From: Batillaria attramentaria
Lineage: Eukaryota; Mollusca; Gastropoda; Batillariidae
Length of the DNA stretch: 64,000 bases
Assembly (NCBI GenBank): GCA_018292915.2
Contig: JACVVK020000170.1
Location: forward strand, 35,001 to 99,000
Direction of reading: 5' to 3'
Shown piece by piece: positions 26,901-33,706 of the stretch; the stretch's first letter is position 1; each line of letters begins with the position of its first letter. Under the pieces are notes generated by a model. That model did no database searches. It had not been told where the DNA came from and saw only the letters and a list, made by a program, of their open reading frames with translations. Both the position numbers and the translations under genes were made by a program.

Positions 26901-28379
26901 GAGATTCAACAGCTCCTTCAATTCTGGCAGTTCTAGATGCAAGACCCACACTCTGTTGGGCAGTCTCTCCTCGAAGCGATGCTCAAATATCGACTGAAGG
27001 GCCAGTTTCTCCTCTTCACGCAGTTCCGCTATCTCCACCGGGAGGGTGTTTTCGGTCTCTGCATCTGCAGACGGATCGGATCCAGCAGCCTGATCCAGGT
27101 TTTGCAGCTCAGTCAGCAGGTATTCAAGCGCTGCCCCCACATCCCCGTCACACACCTGCAGAGCCTCCTCACAAACGGGACGACTGAAACCACACCTGTC
27201 AGGAAAGAAGAAGCAAAGACAACCAAGTGGTACACATGTATTAGAAAGCGATCAACACTTTACAGCAAATTATGCACACTGGTGTTTTTACCAACTGACT
27301 CATCACTGAGTCAAACCACAAAAGAAGGAATGTTGTATTCTTTTTAATAATAATAACTAGAGAGGCAGAAGCCTCCACGGCTCCCTTGTGACACAGGTCA
27401 AGGTCATTCACAAGAGTATGTTTGTAAAGCTCTTATCAATATCCATTATCATGCCAAGTAGAGTGTGTCTGGCGCTGTGAGTCCTTGGCAATATTACAAT
27501 TTTCCCTGAAACAGTTTGTGTGGCCTTGACCTTTGGTCAAGGTCATTCAAATGAGATCTCATCAGTGTCTATCATCATGCCAAGTTCGATGCCTCTAGTA
27601 TTTGTAGTTCCCCTGAAAACGGTAATGTTAAAATTCATAACAGGCAGCTTTAATGACCTTGACCTTCAGTCAAGGTCATTCAGAAAGGTAGGTCTCATTG
27701 CTGTCTATCATCATGCCTCGTTTGGTGCCTCTACTGTTTGTTGTTTTGGAGAAAATGCCAAGGTTAAAGTTTCCAAAAAAAAAAGCTTGCATGGCCTTGA
27801 CCTTGACTAAAAGTCACTGAACACAGGTACGTCTGTAAAGGTGCTGCCAATGACAATCATCACACATGGTTTGAGGCTTCTGATCCTTCTAGATTCTGAG
27901 AAAATGCAAATATAAAATTTCCCAACAGACTGTTTTAATGACCTTGACCTTGAGTCAAGGTCATTTAAGATGGTATGTGTGCATAGGTCTTATCACTGTC
28001 TATCAGCACGCCAGGTTTGGCACCTCTGCTGTTTGTTGTTTCTGAGAAAATGCCAATGTTAAGGTTTCACAATAATAGCTTGTACGGCCTTGACCTTGAC
28101 ACAAGGCCACTGAACACATGTATATCTGTAAAGTTCTTATGGGTGTCTATCATCATACAAAGTTTAAAACCTCTGGTGTTTGTAGATTACGAGAAAATGC
28201 CAATGCAAAATTTTCAAACAGAGAGCTTTAGTGACCTTGACCTTGAGTCAAGGTCATTCAAAATGATATATATTTTGAAAGGTCTTGGGGTTGTCTATCA
28301 GCATGCCAAGTTTGGTGCCTCTGCTGTTTGTAGATTCTGAGAAAATGACAACGTTAAAGTTTTCTGGACACACACACAC

Positions 28380-28419
<40 letters not shown>

Positions 28420-29763
28420 GGGTTAATACATAGACTCCCATTGTTACACAAGGGAGCCAATAATAATGAGGATTTCTATAGCGCCTAATCTCCGGAGCCG
28501 GGGCTCTAGGCGCTTTACAAATGTATACAAAAGGAGATAAATAAACACATAATAGAATAATAGATAAATAATCAACTAAATAAATGCGAATAAAAGCGTA
28601 CATACATAGATACATACACTACATACATATAGTCAGACATACAGTCAGTCATACAAACAAGCACTGACACCTACATACATACCAACATCCGATACACACC
28701 TACATTTTTTCAAAGATAGTCACACTGCCCAGCAAAATAGTCAACTAAAGACGAACTAGAGAGGCAGAAGCCTCCATGGCTCCCTTGTGACACAGGTCAA
28801 GGTCATTCACAAAAGTATGTTTGTAGAGCTCTTATCACTATCCAGTATTATGCTAAGTGATGTGTCTGGCGCTCTGAGTTCCTGGCAATATTACAATTTT
28901 CCCCGAAACAGTTTGTACAGCCTTGACCTTTGGTCAAAGTCATTCAAAAGAGATCTCATCAATGTCTATCATCATGCCAAGTTTGATGCCTCTAGCATTT
29001 GTAGTTCCTCCGAAAACAGTAATGTTAAAATTCACAATAGACAGCTTTAATGACCTTGACCTTCAGTCAAGGTCATTCAGAAAGGTAGGTCTCATTGCTG
29101 TCTATCATCATGCCTCGTTTGGTGCCTCTACTGTTTGTTGTTTTGGAGAAAATGCCAAGGTTAAAGTTTCCAAAAAAAACGCTTGCATGACCTTGACCTT
29201 GACTAAAAGTCACTGAACACAGGTATGTCTGTAAAGGTGCTGCCAATGTCAATCATCGCACATAGTTTGATGCTTGACAGCTTCTGATTCTTCTAGATAC
29301 TGAAAAAATGCAAATGTAAAATTTCCGAACAGTTTCAATGACCTTGACCTTCAGTCAAGGTCATTTAAGATGGTATGTGTGCATAGGTCTTATCACGGTC
29401 TATCAGCATGCCAGGTTTGGCACCTCTGCTGTTCATTGTTTCTGAGAAAATGCCAATGTTAAGGTTTCACAAAACTATCTCGTACGGCCTTGACCTTGAC
29501 AGAAGGTCACTGACTACATGTATATCTGTAAAGTTCTTATCAATGTCTATCATCATGCAAAGTTTAAAACCTCTGGCATTTGTAGATTACGAGAAAATGC
29601 CAATGTAAAATTTTCAAACAGAGAGCTTTAGTGACCTTGACCTTGGGTCAAGGTCATTCAAAATGATATGTTTTGAAAGGTCTTGTGCTAGTCTATCAGC
29701 ATGCCAAGTTTGGTGCCTCTACTGTTTGTAGATTCTGAGAAAATGACAACGTTAAAGTTTTCT

Positions 29764-29830
<67 letters not shown>

Positions 29831-32800
29831 GACAGACAGACGACGGAGGGTTAATACATAGACTCCCATTGTTACACAAGGGAGCCAAAAACTTGAGCAC
29901 CTCTGCAATTTTTGGACAGCCACGGGATTGGCGACGCACTCTTCCCGCTGTGACTGTGAGTGTGACTGCGAGTGCCGAGCAGGAGGATTTGGATGCGTTG
30001 CTGCATAGGGGTGAACACTTTCCACAAACAGCGGCCGCTCTGTCTGCCAGTAGTGGTCGTCGTCACGCGTGTCCAGCTCATCGTACTCATTGTCCCTGAG
30101 GAAAATCAAATTAAAGTCTCAATATGCATGTCAGACATACAACAGCGTTTGGAATGGAAAACGTTTCTTTCTGTGCTTAATTTGTGCACCAGAATCGGTC
30201 ACCTGGGTCACAGTATAGCATCTCAGACCACTGTAGTCAACCTGTTCTAGAAGAGGTTATTTGGTCGCGGACTGAGGACAAACGAGAAAGTGCTGACTGG
30301 TGGCAATTTTTAGAAGATGTGTCTGTTCAGGAATGGACCGGAGGCTTAAAGAAAGTCGTATTTCTCTAATATCAGAAGCAACAAAAGTCACGAAAACCGT
30401 CGCAATGGCCACATGAAACACTCTTCTATCTGGCAAACGGCCTTAAGAGTTTTGAAAGCGGTAGTTTTCCATCTCAACAGCATTATGAACATAGAGGCTT
30501 AAAGGAAAAATGATGATGGACGGAAGGATGGACTATAACAATAAAACTCAATGAAGCTACGTTAACTAAAACACACACACACACACACACAAAAGTTTGT
30601 CTCTTGGTACTTGATTATGCAGCTTTTGCTAGTGTTTACAATAGCCACAAAGTGTGCCTCTAGGACTGCGTGCACTGATCCATGGTCCATGGAACATGCT
30701 CCAAGAGGAAAAGTGATTAGTCTTTAGTGACGAAGCAGCAATACCATAAGCAAGTGTCTGCAAAGCATTTGCATTATGGGTGTCTGGGGGGGCATGATAT
30801 CCAGATTAACCCTTTCACTGCCAGAAGCGGTTCGGTTCACTCACAGACAGCATGTCTTCACGGCACTCTGCTGTAAACAGGAGTCAAAACCTGTACTGCA
30901 TCCAGAGAGTTTTTTTCCCCTGAACTACTGGAAAGTCTAGATCAAACATTTTCAACTAATTTGACAGTGGGGATACTGCTGCGATTCATGAAATCCTGCG
31001 GCGGCGGCAGTGAAAGGGTTAAAAAAAAAAAAAATTACACCAAAATCTGTGCAGTTTGGTGCTTCTCGGTATGAATTTAAATTCTTCAGAGGAAACACTT
31101 TATTTTGGAGGCAAATTTCTAGAATAAGACTAAAATCTGTGCAATTTTGTGCGTTTAGGAATGATTTTAAGTGCTTCAGAGGAGGGAACACACTTTCTGA
31201 GGGAAGGAAAATTTGTAGCCCACAGTGGAAATCCCCTCAAAAGTGGAACATTTTAAGCCGTGTTCGATACTTACGAGGGAATGCTGTGATCGTCTCCATG
31301 GAGACTCTTGAGCATATCACGGACCATCTCCTGGTTTTCCATGGTCATGTGCAAGTGCTGCATCTGAACTTTGACCTTTGGTTCTCTTCTGGGAGCAGTG
31401 TGTGGGCGTGGGCTGTAGCTGCTGGCAGTGGAACCACTTGCTATCCGACCTCGTCCACGACCGTGACTTGACCTGCAAACCAGATGGCTGAATGAAGTTC
31501 AAAAACCCAAAAGCCAATCTTCCAACGTATCACCAATCATTCTACTCTAGCAGTTTTACTTTTAGTGTCTAGCACTGTCAGTGTTCCCCCCTGTGATTCG
31601 GAAATACAAGGGTGCTTGGGACCCTCTCTCCATATTTTTGAGGGTCCTTTTAAAAATTTGGCGGGTCCACATATCAGATTCTGTCTGTTACGCGCAATGG
31701 CTCACCAGAAATGCGATGCTGCAAATGAGTGTCTGCTGCTAGTTACAGATCGCTTTTTTTCTTTTCTTTTTTTGCTGCCCCAACTCTTTGCAAGCTCCAG
31801 TGGTACTCCTCCCAGGTAATGGGTAGAATCCACGGAGGGCTCGGAAGCTGGGACAATTTTTATTATGCATGATGATGGAGATGAGGATGGTGGTAGGATG
31901 ATGCTATGGAGGTCCGTGTGGTTTGGGACTGCGGGACAGGGCCGCATTCCATGCTTCCTGTCATAAATATCCCGGCGTTCACCAGGCCCGGGAACTACGG
32001 CACCTGTGGTGCCGGCCGTGTAATCATCCACATCATAAGATGTGTCATACCAAGGGAAGCACCCCCAAAGTCGCACCCGTGAAGTGGGTGAAACTCGGCT
32101 GTGTGGCAACAGCCTCTCCATTGGGTCCATAGCACACCCGCTCTGGGTAGGAGCCGACCTAGGTAGGAAAAATCCCGCTTGCCTCGGCTGGGATTCGAAC
32201 CCGGGCCTCCCGGTCCATGGTCCGAAGTGCTAACCACTACACTACGGGGGCCGGTACAGATCGCTTTTTGTTCATCGGGTTTCCAGGAGAAAGTTCGAAA
32301 AATTCTGTTTGTCGAGACCAAAAACGTATGTGCCCCGTGACGCGCTGTTCTCAAACTTGCGCATCAATGTAAGCGTTTTGTGCATACAAATACGCACACC
32401 TGTGCATAATCATGAACACTGATCGTGCCCCTTAGACACATGCAGAGTTACACTTACGGACTGTCACAAGCTGGTACTGAACCAACCGATGGTTCAAGGG
32501 TTCAGTGACATAAACAAGTAGAAGTTTGCTGAAGTATGTGGTCGAATAATAGACCTGAAAAGAACAGCCCTGGGTTGCTTGCATTTACGTAAGTTCCATA
32601 GCCACCTACAGTGACTGTACACACACATATATTTAATACAAAGTGTGCATAAAAAAAATCCCAATCGAAGCTGGGAGGAGCTGCACAATGGAACACAGGT
32701 AGAGCACAGCAGAGGCTGGGGAACTGCTGAAGAAAAGAAAGGCTGAACCTAGGCCGGGGTGCACAGGCAGCGCAGTGCTGACTGATCACGCGGTCAACGC

Positions 32801-33706
32801 CCCACTTAGAAAACAAATTTTAACATTTTTAAAAGCATTTAGTAGCCCCTCTCAGCTCCCAAAAGTAAAATACTGCCTGGGTACAAAAGTAAAATACTGC
32901 CTTGGTACTGACAGGTATATAAGTATTAAAAAATGAAGGTATGTCCCATAGCATTACATGTATCCTGATAATTACTGTGTGTCCCACTCCCTCCCCCCCC
33001 CCCCCCCCACCCTCTTTTTCTTTGGCTAAAACTTAGATTTTGGGGGGAGAAAGAATAGGAAATCTGGCTGAAAACTGCCAAATGACTGAAAATTCCCCAG
33101 CCTGGTATCACAGATGCCAGAAATAAATGTACTGTACTTTTGACAATGTGCTAACCCTAGTGGAAATTCAAATGATTATCATAGGCCACCATAAAACAAT
33201 AATAAGACATAATAACAACAAATAAAACTTGCACTAACAGAAGCCTCAGTCACGCAAAAGTAAATGTTGCACACAAACCCACATAAATGATAGTCTTATA
33301 TACCCACACACCTAAAAAAAAAGAAAAAAAGAAAAAAAAAAAAGCAGCCCAAATTTCCGAGTAATGGGACAGTACTAAGCAGAGATCTATAAATAATTTT
33401 ATATGCAAGTAATGTTTCAGATTTTGCTCACGGTCTGCCTGTTGGTTTCAAGCCGCCTCCTCCTCTTCCCCCACCTGCCCCTCCTCCTCCTCTTCCCCCA
33501 CCTGCCCCTCCTCCTCCAACAAGCACAGGCCCATCCATCAGGTCATCCAGGTCAAAGTCTGCCCCAGCACCCTTTCTGCCCGACCCTCCACCTCCACCGT
33601 GGCCATGGCCATGAGAGTGACCACCGCGGCCCCGACCTCCACCTCGGTTGAAGCGTCCACCGCCTCGGTTTGGTTTTCCGCGTCTCCTCCTGACAGCTCC
33701 GCTCAT
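9733..33706 (-). CDS. DHX57: DHX57-type ATP-dependent DExH-box RNA helicase (27 coding exons)
   Basis: The 27 exons listed below join in phase into 1438 residues plus stop (the human protein is of similar size, about 1390). Order of domains: Gly/Arg-rich (RGG) N-terminus 1-90; UBA-like segment about 217-250 (VAVQKLQR...[13 protein letters not shown]); RWD domain about 285-450 with an embedded CCCH zinc finger at 334-354 (C-x7-C-x5-C-x3-H); Ser/Gly-rich linker; then the DEAH/RHA helicase core. Motifs: I GMTGCGKTT (611-619), II DEVH (712-715), III SAT (744-746), IV-like ILIFLPG in exon 12, [10 protein letters not shown] (962-970), [10 protein letters not shown] (1009-1016). HA2/ratchet region is about 1080-1210 and the OB-fold about 1290-1390, ending TLITTQ. 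Known family biology: 3'-to-5' NTP-dependent RNA helicases, with DHX57 also implicated in innate responses; the exact role here is inference. All introns are GT-AG and no frame break is seen, so the gene looks functional. The start is the first ATG of the RGG exon; 'aacag' directly before it suggests an upstream untranslated exon. Confidence 0.95.
10097..10240 (-). CDS. DHX57: DHX57 exon 26
   Basis: Encodes [19 protein letters not shown] and [16 protein letters not shown]. Confidence 0.94.
10840..10990 (-). mobile_element. tRNA-derived SINE fragment (family C)
   Basis: Reverse complement shows 'ctggttcaaatcccgggtgg' (B-box-like) followed by 'ttgagtcaaaatcatgtgca' and 'gtgcctgtct'. It shares these blocks with 16441-16640. 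In a DHX57 intron region near the 3' end. Confidence 0.55.
11246..11335 (-). CDS. DHX57: DHX57 exon 25
   Basis: Encodes [20 protein letters not shown] and [10 protein letters not shown] (HPSSV motif). Confidence 0.94.
11670..11731 (-). CDS. DHX57: DHX57 exon 24
   Basis: A 62-base exon encoding [20 protein letters not shown]. Confidence 0.9.
11967..12027. repeat. (CG)n/(CA)n microsatellite
   Basis: A cgcgcgcgca start followed by a long, slightly interrupted CA tract, in the intron between DHX57 exons 23 and 24. A shorter CA tract lies at 11852-11879. Confidence 0.9.
12134..12248 (-). CDS. DHX57: DHX57 exon 23
   Basis: Encodes [20 protein letters not shown], the conserved ALYPN start of the OB-fold region. 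Confidence 0.93.
12902..13045 (-). CDS. DHX57: DHX57 exon 22
   Basis: Encodes [18 protein letters not shown] and a linker ending GPE. Confidence 0.9.
13088..13211 (-). mobile_element. tRNA-derived SINE fragment (family D)
   Basis: Reverse complement begins 'agggtactgtactcagttga' with A-box-like 'actcagttgattgagcgg' and B-box-like 'gggtttgattcc', then a short unique tail. Located in the intron between DHX57 exons 21 and 22, right beside exon 22. Confidence 0.55.
13391..13474 (-). CDS. DHX57: DHX57 exon 21
   Basis: Encodes [20 protein letters not shown] and FLSMKTLQ. Both ends are cag|gt-type junctions in phase 0. Confidence 0.9.
13584..13679 (-). CDS. DHX57: DHX57 exon 20
   Basis: Encodes [17 protein letters not shown] and [12 protein letters not shown]. 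Confidence 0.92.
13850..13935 (-). mobile_element. tRNA-like SINE head
   Basis: Reverse complement 'ggccgtggtttagtggttta...ggtttgagtcccac' has A-box- and B-box-like sequence. Only the head is recognisable. It lacks a tRNA cloverleaf acceptor stem and sits in an intron, so it is not called a tRNA gene. Confidence 0.5.
14090..14180 (-). CDS. DHX57: DHX57 exon 19
   Basis: Encodes [19 protein letters not shown] and [11 protein letters not shown] (HA2 core). Confidence 0.92.
14772..14821 (-). CDS. DHX57: DHX57 exon 18
   Basis: A 50-base exon encoding [16 protein letters not shown] (T.LG..L..LPVD motif). Donor GTACGT at 14771. Confidence 0.92.
14956..15051 (-). CDS. DHX57: DHX57 exon 17
   Basis: Encodes [20 protein letters not shown], the conserved proline-containing HA2 entry. 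Confidence 0.92.
15405..15481 (-). CDS. DHX57: DHX57 exon 16
   Basis: Encodes [20 protein letters not shown], start of the winged-helix region. Confidence 0.9.
15781..15944 (-). CDS. DHX57: DHX57 exon 15 (motif VI)
   Basis: Encodes [20 protein letters not shown], the arginine-finger motif. Donor GTAACA at 15780. Confidence 0.95.
16441..16640 (+). mobile_element. tRNA-derived SINE (family C)
   Basis: Starts near 'gagtatggtctagtgttcaa' and has 'ccagttcgaatgggcagg' followed by 'gatttttcctatccaaattg' and 'agtcaaaatcacatgcagac'. The same tail is present in reverse at 10840-10990. Intronic in DHX57. Confidence 0.55.
17022..17135 (-). CDS. DHX57: DHX57 exon 14 (motif V)
   Basis: Encodes [20 protein letters not shown] and [12 protein letters not shown]. 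Confidence 0.95.
17223..17302. repeat. (CAGA)n and (CA)n microsatellite
   Basis: Tandem caga units (17228-17280) pass into a CA tract. Intron of DHX57. Confidence 0.92.
17906..17965 (-). CDS. DHX57: DHX57 exon 13
   Basis: A 60-base exon encoding [19 protein letters not shown], the conserved LHS-L-S-EQ segment of the family. Confidence 0.93.
18083..18500 (+). mobile_element. tRNA-derived SINE (family B)
   Basis: The head 'gcggttggtggtctagaggt' with B-box-like 'caggtttgagtccact' is followed by a body containing 'tctgctttggaaatgttcag' and a tail ending 'gataaagcgactatatta'. A 5'-truncated reverse copy is at 22227-22425. Intronic in DHX57. Confidence 0.7.
18619..18728 (-). CDS. DHX57: DHX57 exon 12 (motif IV region)
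   Basis: Encodes [20 protein letters not shown]. Acceptor AG at 18730-18729, donor GTAAGT at 18618. Confidence 0.93.
19158..19264 (-). CDS. DHX57: DHX57 exon 11
   Basis: Encodes [19 protein letters not shown] and [11 protein letters not shown]. Acceptor chosen at 19266-19265 because it alone keeps phase; donor GTGAGT at 19157. Confidence 0.88.
19948..20165 (-). CDS. DHX57: DHX57 exon 10
   Basis: Encodes [12 protein letters not shown], a Lys-rich stretch (SGKKKKDF) and an acidic stretch (YDEDDEPSD), the variable insert between the two RecA-like domains. Confidence 0.9.
20631..20685 (-). CDS. DHX57: DHX57 exon 9
   Basis: A 55-base exon encoding [17 protein letters not shown]. Phase matches both neighbours. 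Too short to stand out as an ORF. Confidence 0.88.
20967..20997. repeat. (CA)n microsatellite
   Basis: Intronic CA tract about 40 bases downstream of DHX57 exon 8 in gene orientation. On the minus strand it reads as a GT tract close to the donor. Confidence 0.92.
21038..21171 (-). CDS. DHX57: DHX57 exon 8 (motif III SAT)
   Basis: Encodes [19 protein letters not shown]. Acceptor AG at 21173-21172, donor GTCGGT at 21037. Confidence 0.94.
21708..21832 (-). CDS. DHX57: DHX57 exon 7 (DEVH box)
   Basis: Encodes [17 protein letters not shown] and the Walker B variant DEVH followed by ERSED. Acceptor AG at 21834-21833, donor GTGATT at 21707. Confidence 0.95.
21977..22207. mobile_element. piggyBac-type MITE with TTAA target site
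   Basis: A 231-bp element bounded by TTAA at 21973-21976 and 22208-22211. Termini are inverted: CTCTTAAGC at the left and reverse complement CTCTTAAAAGC at the right. Inside is a second inverted pair, gccacttcaagccacta and tagtggcttgaagtggc. No coding sequence. Intron between DHX57 exons 6 and 7. Confidence 0.7.
22227..22425 (-). mobile_element. SINE family B, 5'-truncated copy
   Basis: Reverse complement matches the 3' half of 18083-18500: 'ctttggaaatgttcagc', 'aaattgctgagtgggccctt', 'gcaccatgcgattgtaatgt', 'gtgtgattcacgtgagtg'. The tRNA head is absent. Confidence 0.65.
22455..22745 (+). repeat. dispersed repeat R4, copy 1
   Basis: About 280 bases match 55015-55290 in the opposite orientation. 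Shared words include 'cttgatgattagtacagctc', 'aatgcgatac', 'cactgtccaggtgtctaagt'. No coding potential. Intronic in DHX57. Confidence 0.7.
22920..23115 (-). CDS. DHX57: DHX57 exon 6 (motifs I and Ia)
   Basis: Completes the Walker A ([13 protein letters not shown]) and carries motif Ia (TQPRRISA) and [11 protein letters not shown]. The intron upstream of it contains the piggyBac-like element. Confidence 0.95.
23552..23788 (+). pseudogene. remnant of piggyBac-like transposase N-terminus
   Basis: An acidic Ser/Asp/Glu-rich open frame starting at ATG 23552 inside the TTAA-flanked element. The acidic start resembles piggyBac transposase N-termini; the frame then diverges into hydrophobic sequence and stops, consistent with an internal deletion. 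No DDD catalytic domain is visible. Confidence 0.5.
24154..24657 (-). mobile_element. SINE family A, full length
   Basis: Full-length copy in reverse. The tRNA-like head is at the right end (24580-24657) and the A-rich tail at the left. A 15-bp target duplication aatcaactgtgtgtt lies at 24139-24153 and 24658-24672. Inserted within the piggyBac-like element. Confidence 0.9.
24900..24968 (+). repeat. dispersed repeat R2, short fragment
   Basis: 'cctgtgattcgaaaatacaa' and 'gggtccttggggccctctct' match the starts of the longer R2 copies at 31575 and 38388. Confidence 0.55.
25077..25198 (-). CDS. DHX57: DHX57 exon 5 (start of helicase core)
   Basis: Encodes the [20 protein letters not shown] segment preceding motif I and ends inside the Walker A glycine codon (GMT-G). 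Acceptor AG at 25200-25199, donor GTATAA at 25076. Confidence 0.92.
25436..25504 (+). repeat. short dispersed element ending in (TTA)n
   Basis: 'taaagcgcctggagcttaga' and 'acgctatataaat' run into a TTA microsatellite, the usual 3' end of a small element that uses TTA repeats. In the intron between DHX57 exons 4 and 5. Confidence 0.5.
26145..27195 (-). CDS. DHX57: DHX57 exon 4 (UBA, RWD, CCCH zinc finger)
   Basis: The largest exon, 1051 bases. Acceptor AG at 27197-27196, donor GT at 26144-26143. It contains [13 protein letters not shown] (UBA), the RWD halves flanking the zinc finger, and a low-complexity Ser/Arg/Asp-rich linker ending KEDFKKKQ. Confidence 0.94.
27357..28450 (+). repeat. composite nuclear-receptor-motif repeat (NRR), copy 1
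   Basis: About 1.1 kb made of seven related units of roughly 130-150 bp. Each unit opens with variants of TGACCTTGACCTT plus TCAAGGTCATTCA and continues with 'tctatcatcatgcc', 'tggtgcctctgctgtttgta' and 'gagaaaatgccaatgtta'. The element begins 'ctagagaggcagaagcctcc' and ggctcccttgtg. It ends after a CAGA tract with 'gacggagggttaataca' and cacaagggagcc, the inverse of the start. No coding. Intron between DHX57 exons 3 and 4. Confidence 0.85.
28459..28750 (+). repeat. dispersed repeat R1, copy 1
   Basis: Begins 'aataataatgaggatttcta' with 'tctccggagccggggctcta' and 'ggcgctttacaaatg', followed by a cataca-rich tail. Nearly identical for about 270 bases to 39237-39505. It sits between the two tandem NRR copies. 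Confidence 0.8.
28756..29888 (+). repeat. composite nuclear-receptor-motif repeat (NRR), copy 2
   Basis: Same orientation and unit order as the copy at 27357-28450, with a much longer CA tract (29767-29826) near its right end. It ends at cacaagggagcca only 12 bases from the donor side of DHX57 exon 3. Likely a tandem duplication of copy 1 or a second insertion. Confidence 0.85.
29901..30095 (-). CDS. DHX57: DHX57 exon 3
   Basis: Acceptor AG at 30097-30096, donor GTGCTC at 29900. Ends in VAVQKLQ, the first part of the UBA-like segment. The composite repeat at 28756-29888 ends only about 12 bases inside the following intron. Reading through the donor runs into that repeat, so the long open frame beyond 29901 is not coding. 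Confidence 0.85.
30670..31265 (+). repeat. dispersed repeat family R3, copy 3
   Basis: Shares 'gtctgcaaagcatttgcatt', 'aaaatctgtgca', 'gattttaagtgcttcagagg' with the copies at 6995 and 9380. It contains the TTAA-flanked MITE at 30810-31018 and ends just before the DHX57 exon 2 donor. Confidence 0.6.
30810..31018. mobile_element. piggyBac-type MITE with TTAA target site
   Basis: A 209-bp element flanked by TTAA at 30806-30809 and 31019-31022, with perfect 13-bp inverted ends CCCTTTCACTGCC / GGCAGTGAAAGGG. Non-coding. Intron between DHX57 exons 2 and 3. Confidence 0.85.
31275..31472 (-). CDS. DHX57: DHX57 exon 2
   Basis: Acceptor AG at 31474-31473, donor GTAAGT at 31274. Encodes an RGRGR-containing linker and a Met/His-rich helix ([19 protein letters not shown]). 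Confidence 0.88.
31575..32390 (+). repeat. dispersed repeat R2, copy split by a SINE
   Basis: Left part 31575-31758 and right part 32270-about 32390 are collinear with 38388-38890. Shared words include 'caatggctcaccagaaatgc', 'agttacagatcgc', 'ctgttctcaaact'. The family A SINE lies between them. In the intron between DHX57 exons 1 and 2. Confidence 0.75.
31759..32254 (-). mobile_element. SINE family A, full length
   Basis: Reverse-oriented full-length copy with a 15-bp duplication tacagatcgcttttt at 31744-31758 and 32255-32269. The tRNA-like head lies at the right. The pre-insertion state of the target is visible in the paralogous R2 copy at about 38725. Confidence 0.92.
33432..33706 (-). 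CDS. DHX57: DHX57 exon 1 (start, RGG region)
   Basis: ATG at 33704-33706; donor GT at 33431-33430. Encodes residues 1-91, rich in Gly, Arg and His, with repeated RGGGG-like units. On the + strand the same stretch reads as a CCTCCTCCTCTTCC-rich tract. Confidence 0.88.

Noticed and set aside
29696..30109. Extension of DHX57 exon 3 through the long minus-strand ORF
   Set aside because: Beyond 29901 the frame reads repeat and CA tract; the donor at 29900 restores phase with exon 4 and the UBA motif.
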